Of a stretch of 58,878 nucleotides of DNA, positions 1 through 10,545 are shown one piece after another (position 1 is the first letter of the stretch; each line of letters begins with the position of its first letter). The stretch lies in assembly GCA_030374765.1 (NCBI GenBank), contig JARGXX010000059.1, positions 1-58,878 of the forward strand, written 5' to 3'. A program made the translations under genes and the position numbers. The stretch comes from Agarophyton chilense. Taxonomy: Eukaryota; Rhodophyta; Florideophyceae; Gracilariales; Gracilariaceae. The notes under the pieces are model-generated. The model was not told the DNA's origin and did no database searches. It saw only the letters and a program-made list of their open reading frames with translations.

Positions 1-200
1 GAACTGCAGTTGGATATGTTGGATCTTGGCCCACGCAATCTATCACAAACAGCTTTGATGATCAAGTCAATATGTATGTTGACTGTCAAATTCCATCTGC
101 CACCACAGAGCATACTGCAACGCTTTTCCACACTAGCCGAACGAAGGTTGGTTGGGTGTGCCCAAATCAGGGGATCGCAGGCAAGAGAGAGAGAGCATTG
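1..200 (-). pseudogene. Retinoblastoma-like pocket-B fragment, left copy (partial)
   Basis: This is the counterpart of 36795–36985, where a retinoblastoma-like frame is open. Here the same stretch holds six small insertions (about bases 30–35, 50–54, 100–105, 120, 134 and 155–160) relative to the right copy, and they destroy the frame. Because the insertions sit only at the extreme window edge, unpolished sequence is at least as likely as real gene decay. The rest of the gene, toward its C-terminus, would lie to the left of the window. Confidence 0.6.
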
Positions 201-538
201 CTAAGCAACGAGTGCGCGCGGTTGGCAGCGTGCCGGGGCATTATGCGGGCGTACTGCTCGTCGCGCAAGACCGTGAGAAGGGTTTCGAGTGCATGGTTGG
301 GTTTGTTGAGCAAAGAGACGGCGTCCATGACGGCGCACATGAGCGTGGTGTGATGAGCGGTGAAATTGGGCTGATCGGATGCGCGCAGGGACGAGAGCAA
401 GTCGGGAAGTAGGGCGGCGACTACTTCAAAGTGATATTCGTGAGGGTGATGGAGCACGGCAAGAAGCGCGGAAAGGATGGCGTGCGTATGAATGTCGACA
501 GCTAGTGAGAGGATGCCATGTAATGCGCACGCGAGCAC
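167..538 (-). CDS. Hypothetical Leu/Ala-rich helical ORF (123 codons), left copy
   Basis: I do not recognise this product. The frame is open for 123 codons without an obvious ATG near its start; its upstream limit is a TAA next to a GTAAGT that could be a 5' splice site on this strand, so it may be one exon of a longer gene. The composition is strongly helical, rich in Leu, Ala and His, and recalls HEAT/ARM-type repeats, but no family signature is visible. The one base difference from the right copy (about base 507) is synonymous in this frame (CTC versus CTG) and would change the residue on the other strand, which weakly favours this strand as coding. Its end overlaps the retinoblastoma-like frame by about 30 bp in another register. 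Confidence 0.35.
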   Translation of the reverse strand: MLACALHGILSLAVDIHTHAILSALLAVLHHPHEYHFEVVAALLPDLLSSLRASDQPNFTAHHTTLMCAVMDAVSLLNKPNHALETLLTVLRDEQYARIMPRHAANRAHSLLSNALSLLPAIP

Positions 539-825
539 TTACGTGCTCTGACGCCCGTTCCAACTTGCATTCGTAGTTAGTGCCTTTACATGAGCAATTA
601 CTATTGTCTACATAAACACAGCAAGATGAATCTGCAGGTCATCTGACTACACGGACGCCGGGGCACCCAAGTTGTCTAAGAAACATAGCTACAGTTGTTA
701 CCCCGCTCAATACTTAGTTATGGGCCCAGCACCAGCCTCATCCTCCGGCACGCGCAGCCGTCCACGTTTTTCTTAGGACCTGAAAAACGTCCTGTGGACT
801 GACGGCAAAGGCAACCAGGAAGATT

Positions 826-2161
826 ATGCAAAGTCAGTGGCACTATAAGACTTCATTTCACGAGAAATTGCCCGACTCAAAATCGAGCAAGATAGCGTTA
901 CCGCTTCGCAGAACAATTCTGAAGAGCCAGCTGTATGGAAGGTCTCGAGATCTGCGTTCTACGATCAGTGACGAAGATGTTGCTTCAGATGAAGAAGCCG
1001 ACAAGATCGTCAAAACCATCTATAAGTGAGATTCGCTGTCTGTTGTCAGTGAGGTTTATGGGAACTTTATCACGCTTCTGAATATGAAGCGCTCCGGCAA
1101 TTAAACGTTCCCCAATTTCGAACTTAGATTAGATGCTTCGGCGTCTAAGTTTCACGCTCAATCTGAATCCGCCAAGTTGCCAGAGTCGCTGACAGCCTTC
1201 ATGCTTTTGAAAAACTCAGCTGTCGACAATGGGCAGCGTGTCTCGGTGCTTGCGGCGACATCAACGAACAGCACTTTGACTGCTACTGCGACGACGACGG
1301 ATTACCTCAACACTATGTCGTATGAGAAAATGGCGTCTGTCTTTCGCCAGTGTGATGAAGTCCCTCATGCACACTCTACCGGCTCCCCACAGCCGCTTTC
1401 AATCGCTGCCAATGCAGCACAGCTCCTGCCGCGCAACTAGAACCGCCCCGACAGTCGCAACAAGGGTAGACTCCTTTCCATGCGCTATCCTTGTGACATT
1501 TTCAAGAAGTTTGGTCAACGGAAAAAGAACCACAACCCGGATGGTTCCTTACCCTCCCATGTGCGCTGCCTCGACTCCCCAGCTCCATCGCTGAACACGT
1601 CGCCGCCGAACAAGTATGGACAGCAGAATGATGCCCCGAAGAAGGTTGTTTCTTTTAACTGTGCCACCATGACCAGTTCAACGGCAGCTGTCTCCGCAAA
1701 TCCCGCGCCTGCCCGTCTCGGTCCTCTCCTAGATGACGGCGCACCGTACAGTGCCAGCGGACAAGTCGAGCTGCATCTCCTGTCTATCGAACTCGGATTG
1801 GCTCCCGACACTCCACATGAAACGATTCCTGCATCGCTCAACGGCCACACCAGGTAGCAATATGACGTGGGTGCTCATGCAAGCCTCCAGCGCAGCATTC
1901 TTGGCTAGATAGTCCTGCGCGCCAAGTCTGACCTCGGAAATGACATCAACATCACCCACTTAGTGCTCGAAGGATCATCGCAGTGGGTGATCGGGAGAAA
2001 TGTCACCCCCAAGGCGAACATTGTTCATTTTGGTATGAACGCTCTGTGCTTCGATGCCAACGGCGCGAACGATCCTTTGAAAATCGTTGATGACGGCTTC
2101 CTATCCTATATCTCTGTAGAACGCTTCGCATCATCCAAAGGATACCTTGTATTTACTCTCT
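826..2161 (+). mobile_element. Decayed GalEa-like copia gag–protease relic, left copy
   Basis: One plus-strand frame can be followed from 826 to about 2160, interrupted only by stops (TGA 1027–1029, a TAA near 1105, TAG 1438–1440, 1855–1857 and 1909–1911). It matches, segment by segment, the Gag and protease of the minus-strand element at 33.06–34.31 kb: the LPDSxSSK and SQ(L/F)YGR(S/A)(R/K)DLR blocks near the start, a YPCDxF/CRK(F/Y)G zinc-knuckle remnant near 1480, the aspartic-protease block LGPLLDDGAPYSASG near 1720, and SSQWVIGRNVT near 1975. The zinc knuckle has lost its second Cys. Integrase and RT do not follow: the relic ends where the zinc-finger array begins. No LTRs were identified. 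The TAG at 1855 stands where the relative has Trp. Confidence 0.75.
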
Positions 2162-3003
2162 ACTGATCACTCGTGTGTTCATAGCTACAAAAGATACTTT
2201 TCGAGCAACGTTAAAGTAGTATGTATCGTTTTTGAATGGCAACGAAACAAGTGAGGGCATTCCAACATGTACCTCTACCCCACTACAGGAGACAAGCCAG
2301 TGACCACCACAATCACTTACTGTCCAACTGTGTTGATATCTCGAATCACTTTGTTTCCTTCGACGACACCAACTGCGGCAACTGCACCCAGAGCAACGCC
2401 GAGCGCATTTCGTTCTGCTTGTTCGTGTCATCTGCACCAGCTTCTGATTTGCATACGCATGTGCGTCTCTTGGAACCCAACGAATGCTGTCGTATGACAG
2501 ACACCGGCGCCTTGCCATGCGGTCGACATCCATGCTGACATGCGCTTCCCTCTGTTTTGGAACGAATATCAACGGCTGTTCAGTCCGCGATTTTGTTGGA
2601 GAGCACAGCTCCTGAGTTCTTTCTGTTCTGGTTTATTGCGACAAAACTGGTCCAAGATGATTCACACCGCGTTCAAATTTTGGTTTTCACAGAGGATGGA
2701 AACCAGTGTGCTTTTCGGCTGCGATGAGAGATGATGCTCCGTGACGAAAAACTTCGAGTACTTTCGGACACTAGATCGAATTGAAACAGATCACACTTTT
2801 CAGTACTTGGACGCTGGTGTCGCCGGCGAACACCGAGCTACCTTGCGTCTTTGCCATCAAAGTTGGTCGAGAAATATCGCCCTCTTTGTGTTGAAGCGTT
2901 TCCCTCACAGTTTGTTCTGTGAACTTTACACGCGTTTCAATCCTTGCGTCTTCTCTCGAAATAAGCAAGGCATCTCACACAACAAACAACCCAATCGTTT
3001 AAT
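2162..3003 (+). other. Upstream part of zinc-finger unit A, no recognised gene
   Basis: About 840 bp precede the zinc-finger gene in each unit (equivalents start at 4682, 7200 and 9706). Several short frames are open, including a 119-codon plus-strand frame at 2741–3100 that overlaps the gene start. None has a recognisable domain, and they drift between units. The stretch presumably supplies promoter and 5' untranslated sequence. The TTTTCGGGGTTTCTCTAG at 3031–3048 has the form of a 3' splice site, so part of this region could be an intron. Confidence 0.5.
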
Positions 3004-4293
3004 ATGGACAGTGAACTTGTTGCACACCAGTTTTCGGGGTTTCTCTAGAGAAGGCGATTGCACTACACAAATCGCAGCAACCAAAACAGAAGAAGCTTAG
3101 ATGAGTTTCCCCGCGCTCTCCGACTACCGCCGCTTGGAAACCCTCAAGCAGGGAGTCTTCCGAGCTTCCAATCTCTATTCGGCCGCTCGGAAGATTCAAG
3201 ACTTCCATCCGGCCATCGATTTATTTCTCAACGACTACCGCCGCTTGGAATATCTCAACCGGGAAGTCTTCCGGGTTTCGAATCTTCATTTGGCCGCCCA
3301 GGCGATTCCAGACTTCCATCTGGCCATCAATTTAGATCTCTTCGACTACCGCCGCTTGGAAACCCGCAACCACAAAGTCTTTCGAGTTTCCAATCTCTAT
3401 TCGGCCGCCCATTCGGCCGCCCGGAAGATTCAAGACTTGGATTCGGTCATCAACCCACTTCTTGCGATGTCCGTCGGAGTGGAAGTGGAACCGCTCGTCC
3501 CGTGTCTCTCGAACGGTTTCAGGAAGCAAGGGGCACTCACCCCATTCCTGCACTCCAGTCCCACGGAAATGAACACTACACGGAAATCCCACACCAACAC
3601 CGCCATGGGGAAACAGCGTGGCGAAGAAAAAGTGTTCTGAAACTACCTCAGGAGCGCAAGAGTCGGGATGAAGGCGCCCCAGAGATTGCACAGAGATTTT
3701 GTTCAGATAGCATTCGCCAATCTCCAGTTCATGTGCCTTATCCTGCCCCGGAAGCGTCGTGTCTCGTTCAAGAAGTTTCCCACCGGTCTCCTGAGCACAA
3801 CCTCCGTGACGATTCGTTGTTGCCGATACGTACAGCTCCTGCTGGTTGCTCATCATTTCCAACCCATCAACCAGGACTCGAAAAACTTGGCATCACAGGC
3901 TCCCGTACCAAACGTCCCCAGATTTTCCAGTGTGAGTGGTGTACGAAGTCGTTTGGTCGCAAGCATCATAAGGTGCGACACATCCAAGCCATTCATCGAA
4001 AAGTGAGTTACTTCAGCTTTCACTGCGGATCTCAATCACGTCGGTCTTTTCTAACATTTCTCTTTGCAATTGCTTTTGAAACCATCTTCTTTGACATATC
4101 CATATTGGATGGGGTAACTCAGGTGCGCCCCTTTGTCTGCCCCGTATGCTCGCATCGGTTTGACCAGAAACAGAACCTAGAAAGGCATTTGAGTACTGTT
4201 CACTGCGTTGAGGCGGGGTTCAAGTGCCAGATTTGCGGCATCCTGTTTTCGCAAAGAGCGATGGCCGAATCCCACATGAAAACTGCTCATTAA
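3004..4293 (+). pseudogene. C2H2 zinc-finger protein copy A (TAG at codon 15)
   Basis: The frame begins at ATG 3004 and is interrupted by TAG at 3046–3048, then stays open to TAA 4291–4293. The N-terminal part holds three ~37-residue repeats with the core RLPPLGxPQ...SFQSLFGR..DSRLPSGH. The C-terminal part has three C-x2-C-x12-H-x4-H fingers, all with intact ligands, so the product would probably be a nuclear DNA- or RNA-binding protein. A 120-nt GT–AG intron (4003–4122) lies between fingers 1 and 2. Copies A and B carry a 12-bp insertion in the third N-terminal repeat. If the TAG is really the end of a 3' splice site (TTTCTCTAG), the gene could be functional with an upstream exon. I call it a pseudogene with reserve. 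Confidence 0.6.
3122..3466 (+). repeat. 111-bp minisatellite inside the zinc-finger gene (3 units)
   Basis: The block GACTACCGCCGCTTGGA recurs at 3122, 3233 and 3344, a period of exactly 111 bp or 37 codons. The third unit carries 12 extra bases (a second ATTCGGCCGCCC). Because the period is a multiple of three, several frames stay open across it: the zinc-finger frame, an ATG-started frame 3101–3640 and a minus-strand frame. The same tract occurs in every unit of both arrays, beginning at 5640, 8158 and 10664 here. Confidence 0.9.
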
Positions 4294-4307
4294 GCTTTCG
4301 AGCATTT

Positions 4308-4556
4308 GCAATTTAGGCTGTACAAGATCTACTTTACGGAGATGGAGGATTATTTGAGGCATGTACGCGCAGAGCACCCAAATCGCCACAGTTTATCGAC
4401 GGATGTGAAGAGAGTGTAGTTGGACTGCTAAAGTCGCAAACTATACTCTCTTCACAACCGTTGATGAACTGTGACAGTGAGGGTGCTCTGCGCTTCCCTC
4501 GGTCAAAACATCATCCATGTTCAGAAAGTAGATCTTGCAAAGCTGACATTTAAAAC
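4308..4556. repeat. Imperfect inverted repeat at the 3' end of a unit, with finger-like coding traces
   Basis: The left arm 4308–4419 and right arm 4441–4556 are inverted copies of one another at roughly three-quarters identity, with a 21-bp spacer. Read outward-in, both encode a finger-like remnant: the left arm has a YKIYFTEMEDYLRHVRAEHP-type sequence, and the right arm on the minus strand has FKCQLCKIYF...AEHPH...STVVKRV. Both end near the same V-K-R-V stop. This looks like a fourth finger and tail of the gene family, duplicated tail to tail. Equivalents follow units B and C (about 6826–7074 and 9332–9580). In unit D only the left arm remains. Confidence 0.75.
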
Positions 4557-5521
4557 CCCCAAAAGTCGGATGAGCATTCTCCAAATTCCCTTCCGCGTTC
4601 AGTAAACGCTCCCAATTCTGTAAACTGCATCCACAACGCCACAAAAAAAATTCTATGTCTTTTTCGTATCTCGGATCACATCTGATCACTCGTATGGTCA
4701 CAGCTGCTCAAGATACTTTCCGAGCGACATCATAGTAGTATCTACCGTTTTTGAATATCAATGATACAAGTGAGGGCTGTCCAACATGTACCTCTATTCC
4801 ACTCCAGGAGACAAGCCAGCGACCACCGCACTCACTTATGTCCAACTGTGTTGATATCTCGAATCACTTTGTTTCCTTCGACGACACCAACTGCGGCAAC
4901 TGCACCCAGAGCAACGCCGAGCGCATTTCGTTCTGCTTGTTCGTGTCATCTGCACCAGCTTCTGATTTGCATACGCATGTGCGTCTCTTGGAACCCAACG
5001 AATGCTGTCGTATGACAGACACCGGCGCCTTGCCATGCGGTCGACATCCATGCTGACATGCGCTTCCCTCTGTTTTGGAACGAATATCAACGGCTGTTCA
5101 GTCCGCGATTTTGTTGGAGAGCACAGCTCCTGAGTTCTTTCTGTTCTGGTTTATTGCGACAAAACTGGTCCAAGATGATTCACACCGCGTTCAAATTTTG
5201 GTTTTCACAGAGGATGGAAACCAGTGTGCTTTTCGGCTGCGATGAGAGATGATGCTCCGTGACGAAAAACTTCGAGTACTTTCGGATACTAGATCGAAGT
5301 GAAACGGATCACACTTTTCAGTACTTGGACGCTGGTGTCGCCGGCGAACACCGAGCTACCTTGCGTCTTTGCCATCAACGTTGGTCGAGAAATATCGCCC
5401 TCTGTGTGTTGAAGCGTGTCTCTCACCGTTCGTTCTGTGTACTTTACATGCGTTTCAATCCTTGCGTCTTCCCTCGAAATAAGCAAGGCATCTCACACAA
5501 CAAACAACCCAATCGTTTAAT

Positions 5522-6811
5522 ATGGACAGTGAACTTGTTGCACACCAGTTTTCGGGGTTTCTCTAGAGAAGGCGATTGCACTACACAAATCGCAGCAACC
5601 AAAACAGAAGAAGCTTAGATGAGTTTCCCCGCGCTCTCCGACTACCGCCGCTTGGAAACCCTCAAGCAGGGAGTCTTCCGAGCTTCCAATCTCTATTCGG
5701 CCGCTCGGAAGATTCAAGACTTCCATCCGGCCATCGATTTATTTCTCAACGACTACCGCCGCTTGGAATATCTCAACCGGGAAGTCTTCCGGGTTTCGAA
5801 TCTTCATTTGGCCGCCCAGGCGATTCCAGACTTCCATCTGGCCATCAATTTAGATCTCTTCGACTACCGCCGCTTGGAAACCCGCAACCACAAAGTCTTT
5901 CGAGTTTCCAATCTCTATTCGGCCGCCCATTCGGCCGCCCGGAAGATTCAAGACTTGGATTCGGTCATCAACCCACTTCTTGCGATGTCCGTCGGAGTGG
6001 AAGTGGAACCGCTCGTCCCGTGTCTCTCGAACGGTTTCAGGAAGCAAGGGGCACTCACCCCATTCCTGCACTCCAGTCCCACGGAAATGAACACTACACG
6101 GAAATCCCACACCAACACCGCCATGGGGAAACAGCGTGGCGAAGAAAAAGTGTTCTGAAACTACCTCAGGAGCGCAAGAGTCGGGATGAAGGCGCCCCAG
6201 AGATTGCACAGAGATTTTGTTCAGATAGCATTCGCCAATCTCCAGTTCATGTGCCTTATCCTGCCCCGGAAGCGTCGTGTCTCGTTCAAGAAGTTTCCCA
6301 CCGGTCTCCTGAGCACAACCTCCGTGACGATTCGTTGTTGCCGATACGTACAGCTCCTGCTGGTTGCTCATCATTTCCAACCCATCAACCAGGACTCGAA
6401 AAACTTGGCATCACAGGCTCCCGTACCAAACGTCCCCAGATTTTCCAGTGTGAGTGGTGTACGAAGTCGTTTGGTCGCAAGCATCATAAGGTGCGACACA
6501 TCCAAGCCATTCATCGAAAAGTGAGTTACTTCAGCTTTCACTGCGGATCTCAATCACGTCGGTCTTTTCTAACATTTCTCTTTGCAATTGCTTTTGAAAC
6601 CATCTTCTTTGACATATCCATATTGGATGGGGTAACTCAGGTGCGCCCCTTTGTCTGCCCCGTATGCTCGCATCGGTTTGACCAGAAACAGAACCTAGAA
6701 AGGCATTTGAGTACTGTTCACTGCGTTGAGGCGGGGTTCAAGTGCCAGATTTGCGGCATCCTGTTTTCGCAAAGAGCGATGGCCGAATCCCACATGAAAA
6801 CTGCTCATTAA
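5522..6811 (+). pseudogene. C2H2 zinc-finger protein copy B (TAG at codon 15)
   Basis: This copy matches A across the coding part: ATG 5522, TAG at 5564–5566, then an open frame to 6811. It has the same three N-terminal repeats, the same 12-bp insertion, and an intron at 6521–6640. Its 5' flank, however, resembles units C and D rather than A, for example at 5286–5300, where A differs at several bases. The mixture suggests unequal exchange or conversion between units. Confidence 0.6.
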
Positions 6812-8039
6812 GCTTTCGAGCATTTGCAATTTAGGCTGTACAAGATCTACTTTACGGAGATGGAGGATTATTTGAGGCATGTACGCGCAGAGCACCCAAA
6901 TCGCCACAGTTTATCGACGGATGTGAAGAGAGTGTAGTTGGACTGCTAAAGTCGCAAACTATACTCTCTTCACAACCGTTGATGAACTGTGACAGTGAGG
7001 GTGCTCTGCGCTTCCCTCGGTCAAAACATCATCCATGTTCAGAAAGTAGATCTTGCAAAGCTGACATTTAAAACCCCCAAAAGTCGGATGAGCATTCTCC
7101 AAATTCCCTTCCGCGTTCAGTAAACGCTCCCAATTCTGTAAACTGCATCCACAACGCCACAAAAAAAATTCTATGTCTTTTTCGTATCTCGGATCACATC
7201 TGATCACTCGTATGGTCACAGCTGCTCAAGATACTTTCCGAGCGACATCATAGTAGTATCTACCGTTTTTGAATATCAATGATACAAGTGAGGGCTGTCC
7301 AACATGTACCTCTATTCCACTCCAGGAGACAAGCCAGCGACCACCGCACTCACTTATGTCCAACTGTGTTGATATCTCGAATCACTTTGTTTCCTTCGAC
7401 GACACCAACTGCGGCAACTGCACCCAGAGCAACGCCGAGCGCATTTCGTTCTGCTTGTTCGTGTCATCTGCACCAGCTTCTGATTTGCATACGCATGTGC
7501 GTCTCTTGGAACCCAACGAATGCTGTCGTATGACAGACACCGGCGCCTTGCCATGCGGTCGACATCCATGCTGACATGCGCTTCCCTCTGTTTTGGAACG
7601 AATATCAACGGCTGTTCAGTCCGCGATTTTGTTGGAGAGCACAGCTCCTGAGTTCTTTCTGTTCTGGTTTATTGCGACAAAACTGGTCCAAGATGATTCA
7701 CACCGCGTTCAAATTTTGGTTTTCACAGAGGATGGAAACCAGTGTGCTTTTCGGCTGCGATGAGAGATGATGCTCCGTGACGAAAAACTTCGAGTACTTT
7801 CGGATACTAGATCGAAGTGAAACGGATCACACTTTTCAGTACTTGGACGCTGGTGTCGCCGGCGAACACCGAGCTACCTTGCGTCTTTGCCATCAACGTT
7901 GGTCGAGAAATATCGCCCTCTGTGTGTTGAAGCGTGTCTCTCACCGTTCGTTCTGTGTACTTTACATGCGTTTCAATCCTTGCGTCTTCCCTCGAAATAA
8001 GCAAGGCATCTCACACAACAAACAACCCAATCGTTTAAT

Positions 8040-9317
8040 ATGGACAGTGAACTTGTTGCACACCAGTTTTCGGGGTTTCTCTAGAGAAGGCGATTGCACT
8101 ACACAAATCGCAGCAACCAAAACAGAAGAAGCTTAGATGAGTTTCCCCGCGCTCTCCGACTACCGCCGCTTGGAAACCCTCAAGCAGGGAGTCTTCCGAG
8201 CTTCCAATCTCTATTCGGCCGCCACGAAGAGTCAAGACTTCCATCCGGCCATCGATTTGTTTCTCAACGACTACCGCCGCTTGGATTATCTCAACTGGGA
8301 AGTTTTCCGGGTTTGGAATCTTCATTTGGCCGCCCAGACGATTCCAGACTTCCATCTCGCCATCAATTTAGATCTCTTCGACTACCGCCGCTTGGAAACC
8401 CGCAACCACAAAGTCTTCCGAGTTTCCAATCTCTATTCGGCCGCCCGGAAGATTCAAGACTTGGATTCGGTCATCAACCCACTTCTTGCGATGTCCGTCG
8501 GAGTGGAAGTGGAACCGCTCGTCCCGTGTCTCTCGAACGGTTTCAGGAAGCAAGGGGCACTCACCCCATTCCTGCACTCCAGTCCCACGGAAATGAACAC
8601 TACACGGAAATCCCACACCAACACCGCCATGGGGAAACAGCGTGGCGAAGAAAAAGTGTTCTGAAACTACCTCAGGAGCGCAAGAGTCGGGATGAAGGCG
8701 CCCCAGAGATTGCACAGAGATTTTGTTCAGATAGCATTCGCCAATCTCCAGTTCATGTGCCTTATCCTGCCCCGGAAGCGTCGTGTCTCGTTCAAGAAGT
8801 TTCCCACCGGTCTCCTGAGCACAACCTCCGTGACGATTCGTTGTTGCCGATACGTACAGCTCCTGCTGGTTGCTCATCATTTCCAACCCATCAACCAGGA
8901 CTCGAAAAACTTGGCATCACAGGCTCCCGTACCAAACGTCCCCAGATTTTCCAGTGTGAGTGGTGTACGAAGTCGTTTGGTCGCAAGCATCATAAGGTGC
9001 GACACATCCAAGCCATTCATCGAAAAGTGAGTTACTTCAGCTTTCACTGCGGATCTCAATCACGTCGGTCTTTTCTAACATTTCTCTTTGCAATTGCTTT
9101 TGAAACCATCTTCTTTGACATATCCATATTGGATGGGGTAACTCAGGTGCGCCCCTTTGTCTGCCCCGTATGCTCGCATCGGTTTGACCAGAAACAGAAC
9201 CTAGAAAGGCATTTGAGTACTGTTCACTGCGTTGAGGCGGGGTTCAAGTGCCAGATTTGCGGCATCCTGTTTTCGCAAAGAGCGATGGCCGAATCCCACA
9301 TGAAAACTGCTCATTAA
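8040..9317 (+). pseudogene. C2H2 zinc-finger protein copy C (TAG at codon 15)
   Basis: ATG 8040 and TAG 8082–8084 are followed by an open frame to 9317, with the intron at 9027–9146. This copy lacks the 12-bp insertion and belongs to the second N-terminal class (LFGRHEESRLPSGHRFVS and GLSQLGSFPGLESSFGRPDD). From the middle of the protein to the last finger it appears identical to A and B, so divergence is confined to the repeat tract and upstream DNA. Confidence 0.6.
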
Positions 9318-10545
9318 GCTTTCGAGCATTTGCAATTTAGGCTGTACAAGATCTACTTTACGGAGATGGAGGATTATTTGAGGCATGTACGCGCAGAGCA
9401 CCCAAATCGCCACAGTTTATCGACGGATGTGAAGAGAGTGTAGTTGGACTGCTAAAGTCGCAAACTATACTCTCTTCACAACCGTTGATGAACTGTGACA
9501 GTGAGGGTGCTCTGCGCTTCCCTCGGTCAAAACATCATCCATGTTCAGAAAGTAGATCTTGCAAAGCTGACATTTAAAACCCCCAAAAGTCGGATGAGCA
9601 TTCTCCAAATTCCCTTCCGCGTTCAGTAAACGCTCCCAATTCTGTAAACTGCATCCACAACGCCACAAAAAAAATTCTATGTCTTTTTCGTATCTCGGAT
9701 CACATCTGATCACTCGTATGGTCACAGCTGCTCAAGATACTTTCCGAGCGACATCATAGTAGTATCTACCGTTTTTGAATATCAATGATACAAGTGAGGG
9801 CTGTCCAACATGTACCTCTATTCCACTCCAGGAGACAAGCCAGCGACCACCGCACTCACTTATGTCCAACTGTGTTGATATCTCGAATCACTTTGTTTCC
9901 TTCGACGACACCAACTGCGGCAACTGCACCCAGAGCAACGCCGAGCGCATTTCGTTCTGCTTGTTCGTGTCATCTGCACCAGCTTCTGATTTGCATACGC
10001 ATGTGCGTCTCTTGGAACCCAACGAATGCTGTCGTATGACAGACACCGGCGCCTTGCCATGCGGTCGACATCCATGCTGACATGCGCTTCCCTCTGTTTT
10101 GGAACGAATATCAACGGCTGTTCAGTCCGCGATTTTGTTGGAGAGCACAGCTCCTGAGTTCTTTCTGTTCTGGTTTATTGCGACAAAACTGGTCCAAGAT
10201 GATTCACACCGCGTTCAAATTTTGGTTTTCACAGAGGATGGAAACCAGTGTGCTTTTCGGCTGCGATGAGAGATGATGCTCCGTGACGAAAAACTTCGAG
10301 TACTTTCGGACACTAGATCGAAGTGAAACGGATCACACTTTTCAGTACTTGGACGCTGGTGTCGCCGGCGAACACCGAGCTACCTTGCGTCTTTGCCATC
10401 AACGTTGGTCGAGAAATATCGCCCTCTGTGTGTTGAAGCGTGTCTCTCACCGTTCGTTCTGTGTACTTTACACGCGTTTCAATCCTTGCGTCTTCCCTCG
10501 AAATAAGCAAGGCATCTCACACAACAAACAACCCAATCGTTTAAT

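Noticed and set aside
826..2161. Stop-codon reassignment (TAG/TGA = Trp)
   Set aside because: The Ty3 Pol uses TGG for Trp throughout, and stops in the relics also replace other residues.
3332..3862. 176-codon minus-strand ORF opposite the zinc-finger gene (in every unit)
   Set aside because: It is a by-product of the 111-bp repeat tract being open in several frames; the diverged inverted paralogue does not favour it.
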